Shown one piece after another: positions 1-7,498 of a stretch of 53,839 bases of DNA (its first letter is position 1; the number at the start of each line of letters is the position of its first letter). The translations under genes were made by a program, and so were the position numbers. Source of the stretch: Candidatus Bathyarchaeota archaeon (GTDB taxonomy: Archaea > Thermoproteota > Bathyarchaeia > Bathyarchaeales > Bathycorpusculaceae); contig JAMDCQ010000022.1 of the NCBI GenBank assembly GCA_023488905.1, positions 32,356 to 86,194 of the forward strand, read 5' to 3'. Below the pieces are notes generated by a model that saw only the letters and a program-made list of their open reading frames with translations, was not told the origin of the DNA and searched no databases.

Positions 1-187
1 GTGGGTACCCCCAGTAGTCCCCCAGATGCTCCCCCCCCGTGTATACCCTTCTATGGATAAAACATCTATACCTTACAAAAGTATCCAATGTATCCAAATT
101 TTGGATACTGCGTACGTCTTCGTCGGATATAGTCCCGTCAATTTTAGATTAAATGTATACCGATTCTAAAGGAAAAAAGAAAAAGAG
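1..187. other. Left-edge intergenic region
   Basis: No gene is supported here. The stretch holds a run of eight C residues (31-38), several copies of the word TATACC, and a strong palindrome at 90-108 preceded by an extra half-site. The gene to its right ends here (leftward), so any promoter in this stretch probably serves a leftward gene beyond the window edge. Confidence 0.5.
81..108. promoter_or_regulatory. Palindromic operator-like site with extra half-site
   Basis: GTATCCAAATTTTGGATAC (90-108) has 9-bp perfect arms around one central base. A further half-site GTATCCAA (81-88) lies immediately to the left in direct orientation. The layout of one palindrome plus a tandem half-site suits a dimeric repressor. 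The regulated gene would be leftward and outside the window. The protein that binds is unknown. Confidence 0.45.
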
Positions 188-529
188 CTATTTGCGTTTG
201 AGTGCGGCTGCGATTGCCAACGCAGCGACAACCAATAGGATTACGATGATGGAGTAGAGCCAGTTGATGCTCCATAGGAACCATGCTCCACCCACCGCAA
301 GCGCGATTAGCCCGAGTGCCATGGTGCTGAATCCGCTGCGCTCGTACTTGGCGGGTTTGTCCATACGTATGGCGCCTAAGACGAGGAACCATAAGCCTAA
401 GAGCAGAAAAACTACCGGCACAATCAGCGTCCAATTAATCAGTCCCGCAACATAGAGCAGTATCGCCACCACGATGGTGAGGATGAAGACGCCAATCGTC
501 AAGAGGTTACGGTTGCTTTCACTGCTCAT
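188..529 (-). CDS. Small multi-pass membrane protein
   Basis: A 113-residue, strongly hydrophobic protein with about four predicted membrane segments (roughly residues 9-31, 34-55, 68-86 and 88-108), a basic KYER loop near residues 61-64 and a short basic C-terminal tail (KRK). Nothing catalytic is visible. It ends the leftward cluster, 12 bases after the SPFH gene, so it is probably co-transcribed with it. Function unknown; a role at the membrane with the SPFH protein is inference from position only. Confidence 0.75.
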   Translation of the reverse strand: MSSESNRNLLTIGVFILTIVVAILLYVAGLINWTLIVPVVFLLLGLWFLVLGAIRMDKPAKYERSGFSTMALGLIALAVGGAWFLWSINWLYSIIVILLVVAALAIAAALKRK

Positions 530-541
530 TGTCTTGGGTTC

Positions 542-1522
542 CTAAGCGATTTTTTCTCCGCATTCAGGGCAGAACTTGCTTGTGGCTGGGATGGATTTGC
601 CGCATTTGGGGCATGGCATGGCTTCGTGTGAGGGCGGTGTGAGGTTGGTTCCGCAGTTGGGGCAGAATTTGCTGGTTGCGGGGACTTTTTCGCTGCATTT
701 GGGACAGATGACCAGTGCTGCGGCGGGTGCTGCTTGGGGTGCGCCTTGCTGGTTCATGATTTGGGGAATGAGAACCATGCCTGCGCCGAGTGCACCTGCA
801 CCGCCTCCTGCTTGTCCAAGGCTTGCTGCTGCAGATTTGACGGTTTCCATGCGGAGTACGTCTCCGGGTGCGGTTTGGCCTGTTTTGAGCCAGAAGAGGC
901 GTTCACGGTACTCAGGCGTAGTGTCGATGCCTTCAAAGCGCAAATCGGTTAGTTCTATGCCGACGCGTTTAAAGTAGTCGATTAGGGTGTTTTTGACGAT
1001 GACGCTGGTTTCGTCGAGGCGTGTGAAGACGGTTAGGAGGTCGTAGTGGCTGAGTTCGTCGATGATTTTCTCGTTTAGGAAGCCGCGTAGGAAGTCGTTG
1101 ACGCCCTGTGTGGTGTAGGCTTTTTGTCCGCCGATGACTTCGTTAACGAATAGAGTGGCGTCGCCGACTTTGAACCAGAACTGCCCATACACTTGGAGCG
1201 GGGCGAGTTCGGTGGTTTGGGCGCGTGTGCCCCATTTGCCTGCGAAGATTTTGGTGCTGATGAATAGGACGGTGGCTTTGAAGGGTTTGTTGCCGCCGAA
1301 GCCCGCCAGCCTTGTGAGTAGGCTTGTGATTAGGGGCAGGTTCAGGGTGGTTAAGGTGTGTCTGCCTGCTTGGAATACGTCGTAGGCTTTGCCGTCTCGG
1401 AAGAACACCGCCATCTCGTACTCATGGACGATGAGCTGCGCGCCCCATGTGATGTCTTCGACTGGGTACCGCCAGACGATGTCTTCGGCGCCGACGTTTG
1501 TCCATTCAATTACTTGTGGCAT
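542..1522 (-). CDS. SPFH-domain protein with two C-terminal zinc ribbons (YdjI-like)
   Basis: A 326-residue protein. Residues about 20-220 fit the SPFH/band-7-like 'virion core protein' family (the family of Bacillus YdjI): a DVFQAGRHTL-type motif, a long beta-rich region, and GVNDFLRGFLNEKI. A Gly/Ala-rich linker follows. Two tandem zinc ribbons end the protein, each Cys-x2-Cys ... Cys-x2-Cys with the shared core VPATSKFCP/IPATSKFCP. SPFH proteins form ring-like scaffolds at membranes. The start ATG overlaps the stop of the upstream gene by one base, so translation is coupled. The near-identical zinc ribbons suggest internal duplication. Family call is confident, role is not. Confidence 0.85.
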   Translation of the reverse strand: MPQVIEWTNVGAEDIVWRYPVEDITWGAQLIVHEYEMAVFFRDGKAYDVFQAGRHTLTTLNLPLITSLLTRLAGFGGNKPFKATVLFISTKIFAGKWGTRAQTTELAPLQVYGQFWFKVGDATLFVNEVIGGQKAYTTQGVNDFLRGFLNEKIIDELSHYDLLTVFTRLDETSVIVKNTLIDYFKRVGIELTDLRFEGIDTTPEYRERLFWLKTGQTAPGDVLRMETVKSAAASLGQAGGGAGALGAGMVLIPQIMNQQGAPQAAPAAALVICPKCSEKVPATSKFCPNCGTNLTPPSHEAMPCPKCGKSIPATSKFCPECGEKIA

Positions 1523-2061
1523 TATGCGGTCACTCCTACGATGACTTCTTGACGCTTATCAAAGGCGTCCTCTAGCAGCTCGACTTTGTCGGTTACGGTT
1601 TGGATTTTGGCTTTGAGGTTTGTGTAATCCCCGCCCAACAGTTGAGCTTTTAAGCCGTCAACTTCAGCGACTAAGACGTTGACGCTTTCTACGAGTTGGT
1701 TGTCGAAGGCTATCATGCGGTCAAGGTTGTCCTCTTTGATTTTGACTATGTCAAAGAAGCCTGAATAGCCGTATGAGGCGTGGTTGACTTTTTCGGTTAT
1801 GCGATCCATCTTCGCCACTAGCCGATCCACGTCGGTTAGCACATCTAGGTAGCGTTTGTCAGCTATCTTCTGTGAGATGCTTCTGACGTTATCCTTGGCT
1901 TTGGAGAGTTTGAGACTGAGGTGGGTTCGGATTAGTTTGTCTGATTCGCGGCGTAGTTCCTTCTCTTTGTATCCGCGGAAACCTGGAAGCGCAGCCGCAA
2001 TTTTTTCGGAAAGCCTCATTTGGCTTTTCGCTTGGGCATAAACATCTTTATTTTCGCTCAT
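1522..2061 (-). CDS. Helical protein of the SPFH cluster
   Basis: A 179-residue, charged, almost entirely helical protein with no Cys and no membrane segment. The N-terminal third contains PGFRGYKEKELRRESDKLIR, a pattern I associate with small proteins encoded beside SPFH genes. Coiled-coil potential is strong around residues 45-100 and 120-170. It sits directly upstream of, and overlaps by one base, the SPFH gene, so the two products probably act together. In the bacterial ydjGHI setting the equivalent place holds a poorly characterised protein. No catalytic residues are recognisable; a structural or adaptor role is inference. Confidence 0.75.
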   Translation of the reverse strand: MSENKDVYAQAKSQMRLSEKIAAALPGFRGYKEKELRRESDKLIRTHLSLKLSKAKDNVRSISQKIADKRYLDVLTDVDRLVAKMDRITEKVNHASYGYSGFFDIVKIKEDNLDRMIAFDNQLVESVNVLVAEVDGLKAQLLGGDYTNLKAKIQTVTDKVELLEDAFDKRQEVIVGVTA

Positions 2062-2121
2062 TTCTCAATTCCTCGATTATTTGCATTCCGTTATAAAAAA
2101 AAGCTTGCTTTTAAAGGTTGG

Positions 2122-2865
2122 CTAGAATTTGGAGTTGGGTATGTCGCCCTTCAACACCGCGCCCTTTGCGCCGTCGATCAGCAGTTGGTAGAAGTTGCCC
2201 TTGTACTCGTACTTGATAAACCAGACAGGCGCATGCAGGTACACCATCTGCTTGAGTTCTATGGCTGTTGTAGCTTCTACGACGCGGTCGATGTCTTGCT
2301 GGAGCAGAAAACGATGATGCGCATCAATCTGCTGCCGCGCCACCTCAAGCGCCTGCTCCCGCTCTACCTCGCTGTTAAACACCTTGGCGAAACCTTCGAT
2401 TTTACGGAAATCATAAGAAACCTTACCCGCTAGGGGCACATCGTAGGCTCTTGTGGGGAAATCCGCTGCTTTACGCGCCAAAACAACCCAATTATACTCT
2501 TTTTTGACTTCGCCTTCCTTGACAATCGGGGGTGCGATGCGCTCAAAGATGCCTTTGTATTTGGTGGCGGCTTCAAGCGAAACCACCCAAAACGGCAGAT
2601 AAGTGAGGTTTTTCTCGACGATTTTGGCTTTTTTGGCTAAGTCGGGGGGCTTCATGAAGCCTGAACGCATCCAATCCCGCACCAACTCCTCCATCTGCTC
2701 AGGGCTGTAGTTGTTGAAGAGGATGGAGTGTTCAAAGTTGAAGGCTTTGCCTGTTTGGATGACAGTTGTGAAGCCACAATACTTACAGGAAGCAACGATT
2801 TCACCTGGCTTAAACTCCACAGGGGCACCGCAATGCGAGCAATGGATGTTTTGAGCCACAGCCAT
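2122..2865 (-). CDS. Zinc-ribbon protein of the SPFH cluster (YdjG-like)
   Basis: 247 residues. An N-terminal zinc ribbon is clear: CSHCG (Cys9, Cys12) paired with CKYCG (Cys27, Cys30), a TFIIB-like treble pattern. The remaining ~200 residues are mixed alpha/beta with no membrane segment and end in VWFIKYEYKGNFYQLLIDG, a YdjG-type or helicase-related zinc-ribbon fold by resemblance. It starts 6 bases after the FAD oxidoreductase gene and lies 60 bases before the helical/SPFH pair, so a single leftward transcript is likely. Function unknown; partnership with the SPFH protein is inferred from context. Confidence 0.7.
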   Translation of the reverse strand: MAVAQNIHCSHCGAPVEFKPGEIVASCKYCGFTTVIQTGKAFNFEHSILFNNYSPEQMEELVRDWMRSGFMKPPDLAKKAKIVEKNLTYLPFWVVSLEAATKYKGIFERIAPPIVKEGEVKKEYNWVVLARKAADFPTRAYDVPLAGKVSYDFRKIEGFAKVFNSEVEREQALEVARQQIDAHHRFLLQQDIDRVVEATTAIELKQMVYLHAPVWFIKYEYKGNFYQLLIDGAKGAVLKGDIPNSKF

Positions 2866-2871
2866 AGGTTG

Positions 2872-4257
2872 TTATGCCTTCAGTAGTTTTTCTCTCTTGA
2901 GGATCTCTCTGGCAACGATGACGCCTGAGGCGGAGGCTTGGATGAGGCCGCGGGTGACGCCTGCCCCGTCGCCGATGGTGAACATGTTCTGGATCTTGGA
3001 TTCCAAGGCGGTGTTTAGCTGCAGGTGGCTGCTGTAGAATTTGACTTCGACACCGTAGAGTAATGTTTCGGGAGAAGCGACGCCTGGCGAAATCTTATCC
3101 AGCGCCAGAAGCATCTCGCGGATATCGGCTAGGTAACGGTAGGGCAAAACGAAGCTTAAGTCTCCTGGGGTCGCGTTTTTGAGTGTGGGGGTGAGCACGC
3201 TGTGGGCGAGGCGCTCAGGTGTGGAGCGTCTGCCTCTTTCAAGGTCGCCGAGCCGCTGCACCATAACGCCGCCGCTTAAGAGGTTGGAGAGGCGGGCGAT
3301 GTATTTGCCATAAGCGATGGGCTCCTTGAAGGGCTCAGTGAACTGGGTGCTGACGAGTATGGCGAAGTTGGTGTTGGCGGTTCTGGTTTCCGCGTGGCTA
3401 CCGCCGTTGACGGTTAAGACGCCGTCGTAGGATTCGGTGGTGACTTCGCCATAGGGCGACACGCAGAAAGTGCGGACTTGATCGTCAAAGGCACGTGAAT
3501 AGTAGACGAGTTTTGGCTCGTAGAGGACTTTGGTTAGGTTTTCCATGACTGAGGCTAAGAGTTCGACGCGGACGCCGATGTCAACGGGGTTGTTGACGGT
3601 TTTTAGGCCGCGGATTTGGGCTTCCATCTGAAGCCACTCTGCGCCGCCTCTGCCTGGGGCGATGATGACGTATTTGCCCATGATTTTTTCGCCGCTGACG
3701 GTTTCGACGCCTTGGATGGTGTTGCCTTCGGCGATGAGGCCTTTAACTTCGGTTTTGGGTAAAAACGTGATTTTGCTGTCGAGGTGTTTGCGCATGCGCA
3801 TGAGCGTTTCGAGGCATTTGTCGGTGCCCATGTGGCGCACTTCTTGCTTGATAAGTTTGAGTCCTGCGAGGGAGGCTTTGCGTTCGATTTCGTCTACTGT
3901 TTCGTTTTCGACGCCGAAGACTTCTTTGCTGGCGCCGAATTTGATGTAGATGTCATCGCAGTACTTGACTAGCTCCTGGAGTTCTTTGTTGGAGACGTAC
4001 TGGTTTAGCCAGCCGCCTACTTCTGTGGATAGGGTGAGTTTACCGTCGCTGTAGGCGCCTGCGCCGCCCCAACCGTTTAGGACGTTGCAGGGTTCGCAGT
4101 GGACGCATTCGAAGCCGCGGCTGCTGGGGCATTTGCGTTGGTCGATGTCGTTGCCTCGGTCGATGACTAGGACGTTTAGGTTTGTGTTTTCAGTTAATTC
4201 TAATGCTGAGAAGATGCCTGCGGGGCCTGCGCCCACGATGATTACGTCGTATTTCAA
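2872..4257 (-). CDS. FAD-dependent dehydrogenase (COG2509-like)
   Basis: 461 residues. The N-terminus is a classic Rossmann FAD site, VDVIIVGAGPAG-type (here YDVIIVGAGPAGIFSALEL). Around residues 40-60 there is a Cys-rich stretch, C-P-S-S-R-G-F-E-C-V-H-C-E-P-C, followed by NGWGGAGAYSDGKL; this combination marks the archaeal/bacterial 'FAD-dependent dehydrogenase' family. A second dinucleotide motif (VIIAPGRGG) lies near 200 and a closing FAD motif (MFTIGDGAGVTRG) near 425. The Cys cluster may bind iron-sulfur or act in redox. It is divergent from the PadR gene. The substrate is unknown. Family confidence is high. Confidence 0.85.
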   Translation of the reverse strand: MKYDVIIVGAGPAGIFSALELTENTNLNVLVIDRGNDIDQRKCPSSRGFECVHCEPCNVLNGWGGAGAYSDGKLTLSTEVGGWLNQYVSNKELQELVKYCDDIYIKFGASKEVFGVENETVDEIERKASLAGLKLIKQEVRHMGTDKCLETLMRMRKHLDSKITFLPKTEVKGLIAEGNTIQGVETVSGEKIMGKYVIIAPGRGGAEWLQMEAQIRGLKTVNNPVDIGVRVELLASVMENLTKVLYEPKLVYYSRAFDDQVRTFCVSPYGEVTTESYDGVLTVNGGSHAETRTANTNFAILVSTQFTEPFKEPIAYGKYIARLSNLLSGGVMVQRLGDLERGRRSTPERLAHSVLTPTLKNATPGDLSFVLPYRYLADIREMLLALDKISPGVASPETLLYGVEVKFYSSHLQLNTALESKIQNMFTIGDGAGVTRGLIQASASGVIVAREILKREKLLKA

Positions 4258-4360
4258 GGAAACTTTCTCCTCTGGAACCCAGAATTACATGCAACAGGTT
4301 GGATATATTTGTTAGTGCCCAACTGCTTGGTTTAAACAGCCGCGGATATGTGTATTTTTG

Positions 4361-4370
4361 AGATATATCT
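4361..4370. promoter_or_regulatory. Palindrome upstream of padR-TRASH promoter
   Basis: AGATATATCT is a perfect 10-bp palindrome lying just upstream of the TATA-like ATTTAATA (about 4378-4385), which itself is about 30 bases before the PadR ATG. This suits an activator/repressor site in the shared divergent control region between the FAD oxidoreductase and the PadR gene; autoregulation by PadR is a guess. Confidence 0.35.
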
Positions 4371-4415
4371 AAAAAACATTTAATACCCCAAAACGCAAAT
4401 ACCACTTGACACACG

Positions 4416-4886
4416 ATGACAAAAACAGCTAAAACCGGAGGCATCGACGAATTAATCAGCGACTTCAGCCGCTTCTACACACTCACCATCCTCTACGAAG
4501 GCCCCACCCACGGCTACAGCATCATCAGCCAATTCAAAAAACGCGTCAAAAAAGAAATCAGCCCCAGCCTCGTCTACCCGTTTCTGCAGCAACTCCAAGA
4601 CAAAGGCCTAGTTAAATACACCATAGAACCCGTCGGAGAAAAAGAACGCAAAATCTTCGAACTAACCGAAGAAGGACGAGAACTCTGCACCTGCCTCTTC
4701 AAACGCTTCGCTGGCTTGGTATCTATTGCAATTGAGCCGAGCCTCTCGGTCTGTGCGCACTGCGGCTGCAAAGTCTACGAAGGCGCCTACAAAGAAGTCA
4801 TCGACGGCAAAGAAATCGCGTTCTGCTGCAGCCACTGCGCTGCCTCGTATAAAGAATGCAAAACTACAGCTAAACAAGCAAAATAA
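4416..4886 (+). CDS. PadR-family regulator fused to a TRASH-like metal-binding domain
   Basis: 156 residues. Residues about 18-95 are a PadR winged helix: YTLTILYEGPTHGYSII, then SLVYPFLQQLQDKGLVKY and FELTEEGREL. Residues about 110-146 are not the usual PadR helical tail but a compact Cys module: Cys113, Cys116, Cys118, then Cys137, Cys138, Cys141 (CAHCGC ... FCCSHC), like the TRASH metal-sensing domain. A DNA-binding head joined to a metal or thiol sensor is the simplest reading. The TATA box lies ~30 bases before the ATG, so the mRNA is nearly leaderless. It is divergent from the FAD oxidoreductase and 71 bases before the Rieske gene. Confidence 0.85.
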   Translation: MTKTAKTGGIDELISDFSRFYTLTILYEGPTHGYSIISQFKKRVKKEISPSLVYPFLQQLQDKGLVKYTIEPVGEKERKIFELTEEGRELCTCLFKRFAGLVSIAIEPSLSVCAHCGCKVYEGAYKEVIDGKEIAFCCSHCAASYKECKTTAKQAK

Positions 4887-4957
4887 CGGCTCAGCAGTTT
4901 TTAGACGTGCCCTATCCTTTTATTCCAAAGCTTCTACATAATTGAGGCGAGGTCTCT

Positions 4958-5290
4958 TTGGAATCAGGGTTTATTCGAGTTGCAGACATATCTGAAATAG
5001 AAGCGGGAAAAACAAAGAAGGTCACAGCGGGAGACATGGAGGTTCTTATCGTTAACTTTGATGGGGTTTTCCATGCTGTTGACAGTTTATGCACCCACTA
5101 CGGCGGCGACCTCTCCGAGGGTAAATTGGAAGGCAACATACTTACGTGCCCAATTCATGGAGCAAAATTCGTCGTAACCACTGGCAAGGTTGTTTCGCCG
5201 CCGACAGAGCCGCTTGACCGACCAGAAATCGAAAACCTGCCGACTTATCCTTTAAAGATTGAAAACCAAGAAATATTTATTAAAATTTAG
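4958..5290 (+). CDS. Rieske [2Fe-2S] ferredoxin-like protein
   Basis: 110 residues, a stand-alone Rieske domain. The cluster ligands are Cys45-x-His47 (CTHYGGDL) and Cys64-x2-His67 (CPIHGAKF). The order and spacing match small soluble Rieske ferredoxins of the NirD/dioxygenase-ferredoxin type. No membrane anchor is present. The chosen TTG start (4958) follows GAGGCGAGG-like sequence by about 10 bases. It follows the PadR-TRASH regulator in the same direction, so it may be its target. It would shuttle electrons to an oxidoreductase, possibly the divergent FAD enzyme; that link is inference. Confidence 0.9.
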   Translation: MESGFIRVADISEIEAGKTKKVTAGDMEVLIVNFDGVFHAVDSLCTHYGGDLSEGKLEGNILTCPIHGAKFVVTTGKVVSPPTEPLDRPEIENLPTYPLKIENQEIFIKI

Positions 5291-5362
5291 CAAAGAAAAT
5301 TTAAAGGTCTATTAGGAAAAATAAAAAACACTTATTAGAAATAAAAACCCTACATTACACAA

Positions 5363-5447
5363 GCAAGAACACAGGGCTTCTTGCCATGTTAGCTCTCTAA
5401 ACATCACTTAGTACTTTAGTGATATTTTTCGGGCCCTGATGGGGAGG
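5363..5447 (+). promoter_or_regulatory. Structured 5' leader of kamA, riboswitch-like candidate
   Basis: Three consecutive hairpins are readable. P1: GCAAGAA (5363-5369) pairs fully with TTCTTGC (5378-5384), enclosing loop CACAGGGC. P2: ATGTTAG (5386-5392) with CTAAACAT (5397-5404), one bulged A. P3: ATCACT (5403-5408) with AGTGAT (5418-5423). The P1 loop segment CAGGGC (5372-5377) is exactly complementary to GCCCTG (5433-5438), which lies two bases before the Shine-Dalgarno GGGGAGG (5441-5447). A loop-to-SD-flank pseudoknot is the architecture of translation-controlling riboswitches. It does not match an aptamer I can name. Ligand unknown; lysine or a derivative would fit the downstream gene. 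Confidence 0.5.
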
Positions 5448-5455
5448 AAATAAAT

Positions 5456-6628
5456 ATGAAAGAAAAACTGCGCCCAGCAGACTGTATCTCGACTCTAGAC
5501 CAGCTAAAGAAGCATCTTAAGCTCTCACCTGTAACAGAGACGCAGCTCGAGCGAGTACTGCAAGCGCACCCCATGCTAATTACTCCACATTATGCATCTT
5601 TGATTGACTGGACCGACCCAGACGATCCCATAAAGAAAATGGCTGTCCCTTCACGCCAAGAGCTTAACCTTGAAGGCAGCTATGATACAAGCGGGGAAGC
5701 TGAAAACACAAAGTTCCCCGGTATTCAACATAAATACGCAGAAACTGCGCTGCTTCTAGCTACCAATGCATGTGCGATGTATTGCAGGCATTGTTTTAGA
5801 AAACGACTTGTAGGGCTCCCGACCAAAGAGACACTCAAACGCTTAGAAGACGCAGCAGAATATATAAAAAAACATACCGAGATAAACAATGTTCTTGTTA
5901 GCGGCGGCGACCCCCTTACTCTGAGCAACAGAACAATCGAGAAAATGCTGGCTCTTCTAACGAAAATACCTCATATAAAAGCCATAAGAATCGGTACAAG
6001 AGTACCCGTGACATACCCGCAGAGGTTTGATGACGACGAACTTTTAGGGATCTTTAAGAAATACTCAACCAGCCAAAAGCGATTATACGTTGTAACCCAG
6101 TTCAATCACCCAAAAGAAATCTGTCCCCAATCTATCAAAGCGGTAAGCGAGCTAATCAATGCTGGCGTGCTGATTAATAATCAAGCTGTTCTGCTCAGAG
6201 GCGTCAACGATAAACCAGAAACACTTGCCACCTTAATGAACAACCTTGTAGGTATCGGAGTCACGCCATATTATGTTTTTCAATGTCGCCCACTCACCAG
6301 AGTCAAGAGCCATTTCCAAGTCCCCATATATGATGGGCTAATGGCTATTGAGAAAGCAAAAGCGCATTGCAGCGGTCTAAGTAAACGATTCAAGTACATT
6401 ATGTCCCATGTCACAGGCAAAATCGAGATTCTAGGCATAATGGATGAGGAAATATACTTCAAATATCATCAAGCAAAAGATAGAAAAAAAATAGGCGCGA
6501 TGTTTAAGTATCCGGTAAGTAGAACGGCGGGTTGGCTAGATGATTTCAATCCATACGAAGATCAGACTCATGAAGAACTCAAGATTAAGCAAGCAATAAA
6601 ATGGGAAATCCAAGAAGAAAGCAACTAA
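5456..6628 (+). CDS. kamA: KamA-family radical SAM aminomutase (lysine 2,3-aminomutase type)
   Basis: 390 residues. The radical SAM motif is Cys106-x3-Cys110-x2-Cys113 (CAMYCRHCF), followed by the KamA-typical RKRLVG, and VLVSGGDPL (SAM-binding GGD) and IRIGTRVPVTYPQR. The family uses a 4Fe-4S cluster, SAM and PLP to shift an alpha-amino group, usually L-lysine to beta-lysine. In archaea beta-lysine is a precursor of the osmolyte N-epsilon-acetyl-beta-lysine through AblB, but no acetyltransferase lies next to it, so another substrate (for example glutamate) is possible. Start: ATG with GGGGAGG 8 bases upstream. The structured leader suggests post-transcriptional control, unusual in archaea. 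Confidence 0.85.
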   Translation: MKEKLRPADCISTLDQLKKHLKLSPVTETQLERVLQAHPMLITPHYASLIDWTDPDDPIKKMAVPSRQELNLEGSYDTSGEAENTKFPGIQHKYAETALLLATNACAMYCRHCFRKRLVGLPTKETLKRLEDAAEYIKKHTEINNVLVSGGDPLTLSNRTIEKMLALLTKIPHIKAIRIGTRVPVTYPQRFDDDELLGIFKKYSTSQKRLYVVTQFNHPKEICPQSIKAVSELINAGVLINNQAVLLRGVNDKPETLATLMNNLVGIGVTPYYVFQCRPLTRVKSHFQVPIYDGLMAIEKAKAHCSGLSKRFKYIMSHVTGKIEILGIMDEEIYFKYHQAKDRKKIGAMFKYPVSRTAGWLDDFNPYEDQTHEELKIKQAIKWEIQEESN

Positions 6629-6693
6629 AAAACGGCAATAAACATAACCGACGCCACAATATCAATAACAGTCATGTTGGACGGCATCGAACA

Positions 6694-6713
6694 AGCCCCT
6701 ACCCTGTAGGGCT
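6694..6713 (+). terminator. Hairpin downstream of kamA
   Basis: AGCCCCTAC (6694-6702) pairs with GTAGGGCT (6706-6713) with one bulged C and a three-base loop. It lies 66 bases after the kamA stop. No T-run follows, so it may be an mRNA 3' structure rather than a classical terminator. Confidence 0.35.
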
Positions 6714-6764
6714 CGAATACACTACAGAAATAAACGGCACAAGACTACTGTTTAGGAAAAGAAA

Positions 6765-7043
6765 TTAGTCTTTTATTGCTTCTATGAAGCTCATGACGTT
6801 CCAGAGCTTAACCCGCGTGTAAGGCGGCATGTTGGGGTCTTGAAGAATCTCGTCGAGCATCGAAACAGCGTTTGAAGCTTTCACGGCAGGGGTATATTCG
6901 GTGCCCTGTAGCGCGTTCATGGCGTCTTTAGCGCTTCGGCGGATGTTTCTTGGGGTTGTGCTGTCTTCAGAAACTTCGCCAAGCACCTGCAATGCTTGTT
7001 TAATTTTAGCTTCATATTCTTCAGTTTTCTTTTTACGCACCAT
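6765..7043 (-). CDS. UPF0147 family protein
   Basis: 92 residues, all-helical and soluble. The order of features (VRKKKTEEYEAKIKQALQVL, then EDSTTPRNIRRSAKDAMNAL and LDEILQDPNMPPYTRVKLWN) matches the small archaeal UPF0147 family, of unknown function. Length is usual for the family. It is divergent from the p27-type gene across a 79-base gap with AT-rich TATA-like words on both strands. Confidence 0.9.
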   Translation of the reverse strand: MVRKKKTEEYEAKIKQALQVLGEVSEDSTTPRNIRRSAKDAMNALQGTEYTPAVKASNAVSMLDEILQDPNMPPYTRVKLWNVMSFIEAIKD

Positions 7044-7122
7044 AGAACATTCCCCTTTTACTCCATCTTGGCAGTAATCAAGTTATATATGTATTTATAT
7101 GTATTTACCTTTGGGACTTATA

Positions 7123-7491
7123 ATGCAACAAGAAAAAGAAAGCAACCCAATCAAGCGTATGGCTGAGCTACTGCGGCAAGGCGCCACCTTAACCGACCTC
7201 TCCTGCCCCGCCTGCGCATCGCCATTGTTCCGCCTCAAAGACGGCACACTCTGGTGCGCAAAAGACGAGAAAAAGGTGATCGTAGTCAGGGAAGGCGAAG
7301 AACCACCCAAACAGGCCGCACCCAGCAACAACGCAGCCTACGATAAGCTCGAAGCGACGCTGATGGCGAAAATCGTTGATATCCAAGGCAAAATCGAGAA
7401 AACCGAAGACATAGACGAACTCCAAAAACTCACCGTAGCCCTCAGCGAGTTGCTTAACAGCGTCGAGAAAATCAAGAAGATGAAGGCTTAG
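7123..7491 (+). CDS. Sjogren/scleroderma autoantigen 1 (p27)-type zinc-ribbon protein
   Basis: 122 residues from the ATG at 7123; an upstream in-frame ATG (7099) would lie in the TATA-rich promoter and is less likely. Residues 7-45 match the p27 autoantigen domain: NPIKRMAELLRQGATLTDLSCPACASPLFRLKDGTLWCAKD, with a CPAC ... WC zinc site. The rest (about 70-122) is a charged coiled coil ending in VEKIKKMKA. Archaeal homologues are widespread, function unknown. The next gene begins 7 bases later, so the pair is an operon. Confidence 0.85.
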   Translation: MQQEKESNPIKRMAELLRQGATLTDLSCPACASPLFRLKDGTLWCAKDEKKVIVVREGEEPPKQAAPSNNAAYDKLEATLMAKIVDIQGKIEKTEDIDELQKLTVALSELLNSVEKIKKMKA

Positions 7492-7498
7492 CGCCAAC

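Noticed and set aside
6628-6768. Open frame after kamA ending in a protein-like stretch (GLEYTTEING...)
   Set aside because: It has no start codon and lies in a different frame from kamA. It could be a decayed gene end, but support is too thin.
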